This document shows, in pieces, positions 58,532 to 64,000 of a stretch of DNA of 64,000 bases. The position numbers and the translations under genes were made by a program. The stretch comes from Taxillus chinensis (taxonomy: Eukaryota; Streptophyta; Magnoliopsida; Santalales; Loranthaceae): NCBI GenBank assembly GCA_023512835.1, contig CM042089.1, forward strand, positions 49,995,004 through 50,059,003. The letters are read 5' to 3'. The notes under the pieces are model-generated. The model was not told the origin of the DNA. It saw nothing but the letters and a program-made list of their open reading frames with translations, and ran no database searches. The stretch's first letter is position 1; the number at the start of each line of letters is the position of its first letter.

Positions 58532-59684
58532 ACTAGCACCAATGGAGACTACACCGCGGGTGCCGTCTCAAATATACAACCCTGTACAGTCATATATCAA
58601 GGGTAATCCTGTACTTTCCCATATATCATCATGCATACAATGAGTCAAACAGTCATATAGACATCACATCACAAATAGCATGTAAATACAAGTCCACGGA
58701 CCCATGTCCGGGATATAATACAAACAATACAAAATACAACACTGTATCATACATCAGAGTAGTGGGCATGTCCTCCTGGAAGAAAGTCCTCCACTAGTCC
58801 CGAGTCACACCTGAAAAAGGTAAATAGCAAGTAGGGGTGAGCGACAAGCTCAGTAGGTAACCCCAACACTCCACATCATGCAAATATACACGTCTATACT
58901 ACAAGCTCTGTGTACTCGTGCAGTGTAGTGTGCACAAACATCAAGACCTAGCCTGCCCACACAGGACAGCTTGTCCACGATCCTCAACAGGATCCCAGCT
59001 TAGGGCACTTAGCCCTAGCTCCACGAGCTCAATAGCTCAACACAATCCTCAATGGGATTTCAGCTCAGGGCACTCAGCCCTTCCACAGCGCTATATGCCC
59101 GGACACAGTGCAACACAGGCCTACCATCGGCGCATATGCCTGCCCCGTCAACCACATAGCATCATCTGTGCTTCACGGTGAGAACCCAACAAGTCATAGA
59201 GCCTAAGCCCCAATCCCTCAAACCAACATACCAACACCAATATGGTCTTAAGGTATACAACACTTCCTTTAGAAATGTAGCCAGTCTTCACAAGTCGATC
59301 CTCATTCCTTGACTAAGGAAGGAGATACCCATAACTATTTTCTTGAAATAAAAAGTCCCGGCATTGGGTCTCCATATCATAACTATTATAATCTGATTTT
59401 TGGGGATTTTTCTGAGATGTCTAACCCCACTTTCCAAAAATCCACCTCTAAAAAAAACTGGATTTTTCTGAGATTTTACATTAAATCCCAATTTTCACAT
59501 TTTGAAAGTGGGAATTTATTTTTCTAGTATTTTTCTTTGAATCCAAATGAGGGGTATTTCGTTATTTACATTGTAACTTAAGTATAGTACTTGAGGCATA
59601 ATGGTTTACAATGTAAATGCTCCAGTCCAGTCAAACTGGAACTGCACTATCCAACTGCTCAAAACTACCTGCTCAAGACACCTT

Positions 59685-59825
59685 GCTCGACGCTTTGCTC
59701 GATGCTGCTCGTCACTCTAGGCTCGAGCATCATGCTCGAGGCTCCCTGCTCGAGGCTGCTCGAGGCTACATTCTGCTCGACGCTCCCTGCTCGAGACTGC
59801 TCGATACTCTGCTCGAAGCTAGCCT
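59685..59825. repeat. CTCGAGGCT-type array in LTR D
   Basis: About ten units containing TGCTCGA or GCTCGAGGCT, with spacing of 10-14 bp. It sits where S2 has its CTACGAAC array (18290-18545), so the array type was replaced within one LTR family. Confidence 0.82.
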
Positions 59826-60568
59826 CAAGCAGTTACCCAGTCGCAAACTGTTGACTGCGTTCTTCCCCAATTTGACCCAAAACCCAATTATACTCGTTAA
59901 ATCTCTATTTTTAAGCAACAATTCATCCCTATTAAGGGTTTCTAACTCCATCTAGCCATAGTAGGCTACCAAACAACCTAAATCATCTAGGTTTCATGCT
60001 CAATTTCCATTTTCCCCAATTTCTAGGGTTCATCACGAATTTGCACGATTTCATCTACTTCTTACATGTTAATCCAATAAAACAACAAGAAAAAGGTGAA
60101 GAATCAATGAAACACCTACTTGGAATGATTCTTGATGCTTGAACGAGCTTAAAACACCCCAAATCGAAGGCTCCAAGCTTCCCTTCTCTCTCTCTCTCTC
60201 TCCAATGCGAAACACTGAAACATAACGTGGAAGCTCTCCTTCCCCCCTATTTTCTTTCATTAATAAATCACAAAAATATTAATTGACCTCCCGAGGTCAC
60301 GAACTCCAAATTGAGCCCAAGTACGGTCAAAACGCTCAAAATGACGAGCACATCACTATCCAGATATTTTCCAACCCAATTGACTGCTCAAATGCAAGGT
60401 CAACCAATAAACCCCGAAAAGTCAACAATCGGGCCACTCAGGGCCCCGACCCGAAATTGGGCCCAATTACTGCCAAAATGCTCACATCAACGACTACACT
60501 ATCGTCCAGATAGTTGCATTCCCATAGAATGACTATCTCTCAACACTACCCAAATACGGGTCTTTACA

Positions 60569-61007
60569 ATGCAGGATTGATAGAAAGAGCACTAGTGGAA
60601 CATGCCAACTTCTTGGCAACAGACTTGTATCCTGGTTTAGCAAAAAACAGAATTCAGTTTCAACCTCCACAGCTGAAGCTGAATATATTGTTGTAGGAAG
60701 CTGTTGTGCTCAATTACTTTGGATGACCAGTCAACTTTCAGACTCTGGGTTTAACCGGAAGGTCGTGCCTCTGTATTGTGACAATACAAACGCCATTGTA
60801 ATCTCCAATAATCTTGTTATGCATCCCAAAACCAAGCACATTGAGGTCAGACATCACTTCATACATGACCATGTGCTGAACAAAGACATTTCCCTGGAGT
60901 ATATATCCACTGATGACCAGCTTTCCGACATATTCACCAAACCACTGCAAGAAGCCAGGTTTAATGAACTTCTGACAAAACTTGGCATGTTAGATTTAAA
61001 TTCATAA
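60569..61007 (+). pseudogene. pol: copia C RNase H, remainder
   Basis: Resumes pol after the second ATGCA: RIDRKSTSGTCQLLGNRLVS, STAEAEYIVVGSCCAQLLW, CDNTNAIVISNNLVMHPKTK, DIFTKPLQEARFNELLTKLG, stop 61005-61007. Across the insertion the RNase H reads in one frame, and the Asp, Glu and Asp positions typical of the domain can be seen. LTR D alone disrupts this domain. Confidence 0.92.
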
Positions 61008-61177
61008 ATTTCTAAGCATGTCTTGTGTTTCATTTCAACCTAATTACCTGTGCATGAACATAAGTATAACACCGTTAATAACTATTTATGTCTCCATGAA
61101 AATTAGCAATGGTTAAGTGTGATTCATGCATGTCTACTGCGGGAAAGTGAGAAGTCACATGGATGAAACTTGCTACC
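61008..61177 (+). other. copia C post-pol remnant
   Basis: About 170 bp of AT-rich sequence after the pol stop. CTACC at 61173-61177 is the candidate target duplication of element B; its partner would be downstream of the window. Confidence 0.6.
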
Positions 61178-62404
61178 TGTTGGATCAAACCCAGAATTTG
61201 GATAATGCTGATAAAGCCTTATGTAATTTGATCTGAGATCTTTTGTGTTTATTTGATCATTGCAGAAGATATGTTATTAATCCAGAGATGCACTCGTGAG
61301 AGCAAAGCTAAGGACAGGATACATAATCCTGATCCGGACAAGAGTGAGTGTCGTCAAACACTTGGTAAATAACCAAGTAACAAATACATACGGAATAAGG
61401 AACAATCCTACGGAATAAGTTATCAGACTTTTCAAGACTCGCCCGGAGTAAGGAACTTACATACGGAGTAAGGAAATTACATACGGAGTAAGGAAATTAC
61501 ATACGGAGTAAGGAAATTACATACGGAGTAAGGAAATTACATACGGAGTAAGGAACTTACATGCGGAGTAAGAAAGCGCTGACACGGAATAAGTTATCAG
61601 ACTTTTCAAGACTCGCCCGGAGTAAGGAACTTACATACGGAGTAAGGAACTTACATATGGAGTAAGGAACTTACATGCGGAGTAAGGAAGCACCGACACG
61701 GACTAAGGATTCCAAGATCTAAATAGATACAAAGTAAGCAACCATTGACACGGAGTAAGGTTCCGAGCTTCATTAGCTACGGAGTAAGGAAAATTACACC
61801 GGACCAAGAAGACAATTGCTCCAACTAAACCGCATTTAAAGTTATCAGCTCGTAGTGTCCCGATGTAAGACGAATGTATTGAGAACCTGAAGAATCTTAC
61901 ACGTGGATCATCCGGATATGTGGACACAACCTTAATTGTATCTCGGAACTCACAGAGACACTTATACTCTTCAAATCCAAGATCTTGAGCTCCACAATCT
62001 GCGCGATCAAGGCAGAGAGATTACCGAGGGATAGTTAGTGCGGAACGCATTCCGGAACTACAAGTTCCAAGGTTGTCTCTTAGGAATGTTTTGTATAAAT
62101 ATTCATACTTATACATTAGAAAAAAAAGAGGTTAAAGAAGTCGAAAAATAGAGGAACTTTATCATCTTTAGAGATAGAACTTGGCTAGTGTATGAGTTCA
62201 TTTGTAAACAGAGTGTAAGAGAGTTTTGCTTCTATTTTGTTGTATTCATCTTGTGATAATAAAACAAAATACTTCCACTATCTGGTTATCTTCCGCAGTG
62301 ATTTTATCACTTAAACTAGATAAGTGTTTGTGTCTTGAGAGAAAGGAAAGAGTTTTAATAAGAGCCTATTCACCCCCCCCCCTTTAGGCTCCAAGGGACC
62401 ATCA
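61178..62404 (+). repeat. 5' LTR of copia B
   Basis: 1227 bp, TGTTGGATCAAA to GGGACCATCA. TATA box at 62094-62100. Differs from the A LTR mostly in the tandem array, and has an insertion near 62118-62160 relative to A. Confidence 0.94.
61380..61800 (+). repeat. CGGAGTAAGGAA tandem array in copia B LTR
   Basis: Consecutive 20-bp units, the core GGAGTAAGGAAATTACATAC being near-perfect at 61454-61560. A larger segment (AATAAGTTATCAGACTTTTC with following units) occurs twice, at 61404 and 61586, showing a recent block duplication. Confidence 0.9.
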
Positions 62405-62406
62405 AG

Positions 62407-62418
62407 TGGTATCAGAGC
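62407..62418 (+). other. Primer-binding site of copia B
   Basis: TGGTATCAGAGC, complementary to the 3' end of initiator tRNA-Met, two bases after the LTR end. Confidence 0.92.
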
Positions 62419-62466
62419 GAGTTCTACTTTGTTCTAAGTAGAGATCCCACTCTTTCAATCTCAGAA

Positions 62467-64000
62467 ATGGCCGAAGAAAGCAGTATGCTATTCAACACTC
62501 GCCTTAACTCCGGAGGTGCACAGAGCCCATCCCGAATCGAAGCAAGAGTGAAAATGTCGACCCACCTCAACCTGCTGCGCCGCCGCTCCTCAACCACGGA
62601 GTTCTGGTTTTACTTTAACGAAACCGCCCAAATTCACACCTGAGCTTTTCTCCCAGTGGAAAGCTCGCATGAAGATGTTTATGGTATGCCATGATCATCT
62701 TATGTGGCCATGTCTTCATCAGGAGATTCCAATTCCAATGACTATCGGAGAACATGGAGTCAGGAGGCCAAAGACAGATGCTGAACTTACCAACGATGAA
62801 AGAGCCTGGCAGTGCGCTAGTAAAAAGGCTCTGGCTTATGTTACATTGTCTTTGGATTCCGAGGCTTTCACAGACGTCCAGGGCTGCACGACAAGAAAAG
62901 TCGTTTGGGACAAACCGACAATCCTCTATGAGGGGAGTCGGTCCCGGATCCGAATGTGATCTCGCACTCTCGACTGAACTTTGAGAGTTTTAATCATAAA
63001 CCAGGCGAATCACTTGAAAGCATCTATCGGAGATTCGGCAAGCTCATTCTTGAGCTGAAGACTGTCAATGAGCATTATTCTCAATCCCAGATTAATGACA
63101 AGTTCTTTCGCTCATTGCCGGATCGCTACTACTCCAAACAACTCCAGATGCAATCAGACAAAAACCGGCGTATGTTCCCCTTGAAGAATCGTATGGAGAG
63201 CTCCGGACTCACGAAGTCAGGTTTAAGTACTCGACAAAGATGAGAAAATAGCTCGGAAAGAAAAGGGGGTAGCTCTCAAAGCTACTGAATGTCTAAACAT
63301 ACCGAGGAATGATGATACGGACGTATCCGACAATTCCGATTTCGACGAGGAGGAGGAGATAGCCCTTCTTGTCAAATCCTTTGAGCGATTCCTACGGAAA
63401 GCGAAAAGGGTTCGAAGACGCTCATTATCATCGTTCCAAAGGAAGGAGCGACCGGAGTCCAGTTCCCAGGAATGTTTCAATTGTGGGAAAACCGGTCACC
63501 TGGGCCAAGGAATGCAGGTTCAAAACAAAAGTGGCCGAGAAAAGTGACAAGGTAACTCCTCGCCGCTCCACCTCGGATAACAAGCAAGAGCAGGGAGGAA
63601 GGCGCTCGGGACAAAATACATGAGTGGCTCGAAGAAGAGGAGGAATCCTCGGATGATGAGCCGACCACTAAGCCGAACGTCCGCCTCATGGCAAATACCT
63701 GAGGTACCTTCTATCTTCGAGCTCCCGAGTAAATTAGAATCTCTTACTACCGCATGTGATCATGAAAAGAATGAGAGACTAATAATTACTCAAATGTACA
63801 AAGATATGGAAAGTCGAATAAACGTCTTGAATTTACTATTAATAGACTCGAAAAGGACGTCACCGACTTCGAGAGGAAAAGAAGCTTGGTATCATGATCT
63901 AAGAGCTGAAAATCATTTGTTAAATACCAATCTCTCAGGCCAAAAAGTTATAGTAAAAAGACTCGAAAATGAACTGGAACAGGAAAAGGAAATAAATCGT
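62467..64000 (+). pseudogene. gag: copia B gag, partial
   Basis: ATG 62467 in the same context as in A. Frame changes occur within the first 130 bases, near 62740 and 62950, then the gag domain reads FESFNHKPGESLESIYRRFG and FFRSLPDRYYSKQLQ. The zinc knuckle at 63472-63515 (CFNCGKTGH) is broken by a frame change after the His. The acidic region and coiled coil continue in changing frames to the window end. B has more indels than A, while A has more nonsense codons. Confidence 0.88.

Larger units (their letters stand above)
55298..60568 (-). mobile_element. Solo LTR D (S2 family), itself interrupted
   Basis: On + it reads TGTCACGCCCCC to GTCTTTACA, flanked by perfect ATGCA duplications (55293-55297 and 60569-60573) in the RNase H of copia C. 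Its own sequence is 55298-55385 plus 58537-60568, about 2.1 kb, homologous to S2 at 17048-19460. The middle is an Ogre-type solo LTR. No internal gene region. The CTCGAGGCT-type array is at 59685-59825. Confidence 0.92.
47774..61177 (+). mobile_element. Ty1/copia element C (Sirevirus-like), 3' LTR not seen
   Basis: 5' LTR, tRNA-Met PBS, gag, PR, INT, RT, RNase H in copia order. Split by solo LTR D. Its proteins resemble those of element A, but its LTR is different in sequence and longer, so it is a separate family. After RNase H the sequence continues about 170 bp before element B begins at 61178; the end of C would lie beyond B. The boundary with B is approximate in origin but clear in sequence. 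Confidence 0.92.
61178..64000 (+). mobile_element. copia element B, same family as A, runs off the window
   Basis: 5' LTR, intact PBS and the first 1.5 kb of gag match element A almost base for base over long stretches. It inserted into the 3' region of copia C. The rest lies beyond 64000. Confidence 0.94.

Noticed and set aside
61380..61800. Regular short repeats that could suggest a CRISPR array
   Set aside because: Units are contiguous without unique spacers, lie within a copia LTR in plant DNA, and no cas genes exist here.

Overview
The window is plant nuclear DNA, most likely from an angiosperm with a large, repeat-rich genome. Tat/Ogre-type elements with two RNase H domains suggest a eudicot, but the species cannot be named. 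No host gene, rRNA or tRNA gene was found. Essentially all 64 kb can be assigned to LTR retrotransposons inserted into one another, plus one short junk fragment.

Layout. 1-11522: Ty1/copia element A (Sirevirus-like) on +, from inside its primer-binding site to the end of its 3' LTR. It sits inside the 5' LTR of a Ty3/gypsy Tat/Ogre-type element (G1, +). 11523-31357: the rest of G1, with 5' LTR remainder, PBS, extra ORF before gag, gag, PR with G-patch, RT, two RNase H domains, INT, repeat-rich 3' region and a 2.6 kb 3' LTR. Two solo LTRs (S1 14568-16664 on +; S2 17048-19460 on -) interrupt G1's first ORF. G1 lies in ORF3 of an Athila-type gypsy element on the minus strand (31358 to about 47270). 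The same ORF3 is interrupted again by a nearly complete chromodomain gypsy element, G2 (32543-41576, +, TSD TGCTG). About 47270-47773 is a fragment of another Tat/Ogre 3' region. 47774-61177 is copia element C (+), whose RNase H is split by solo LTR D (55298-60568, -, TSD ATGCA), itself split by an Ogre-type solo LTR (55386-58531, -, TSD ACTAG). 61178-64000 is the 5' LTR, PBS and damaged gag of element B, a second copy of the element A family.

All the protein genes are retroelement genes (gag, protease, integrase, reverse transcriptase, RNase H and accessory ORFs), and nearly all are broken. The damage is largely nonsense substitution in otherwise continuous frames, plus a few indels, so domains remain easy to read.

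The most interesting object is the accessory ORF of copia element A (7298-10021). It is about 908 codons in one frame, broken by five nonsense codons. Its N-terminal domain matches ORF3 of the unrelated Athila element in this window. Its C-terminal part has the layout of a Ulp1/C48 SUMO-protease fold, with tyrosine where the catalytic cysteine is expected. Also notable are CG-containing octamer arrays in four LTR families, paired ACGT-centred palindromes next to the TATA box in two gypsy LTR families, and two cytosine homopolymer tracts that look like a sequencing or assembly problem. All clade names are pattern-based; no database search was possible.
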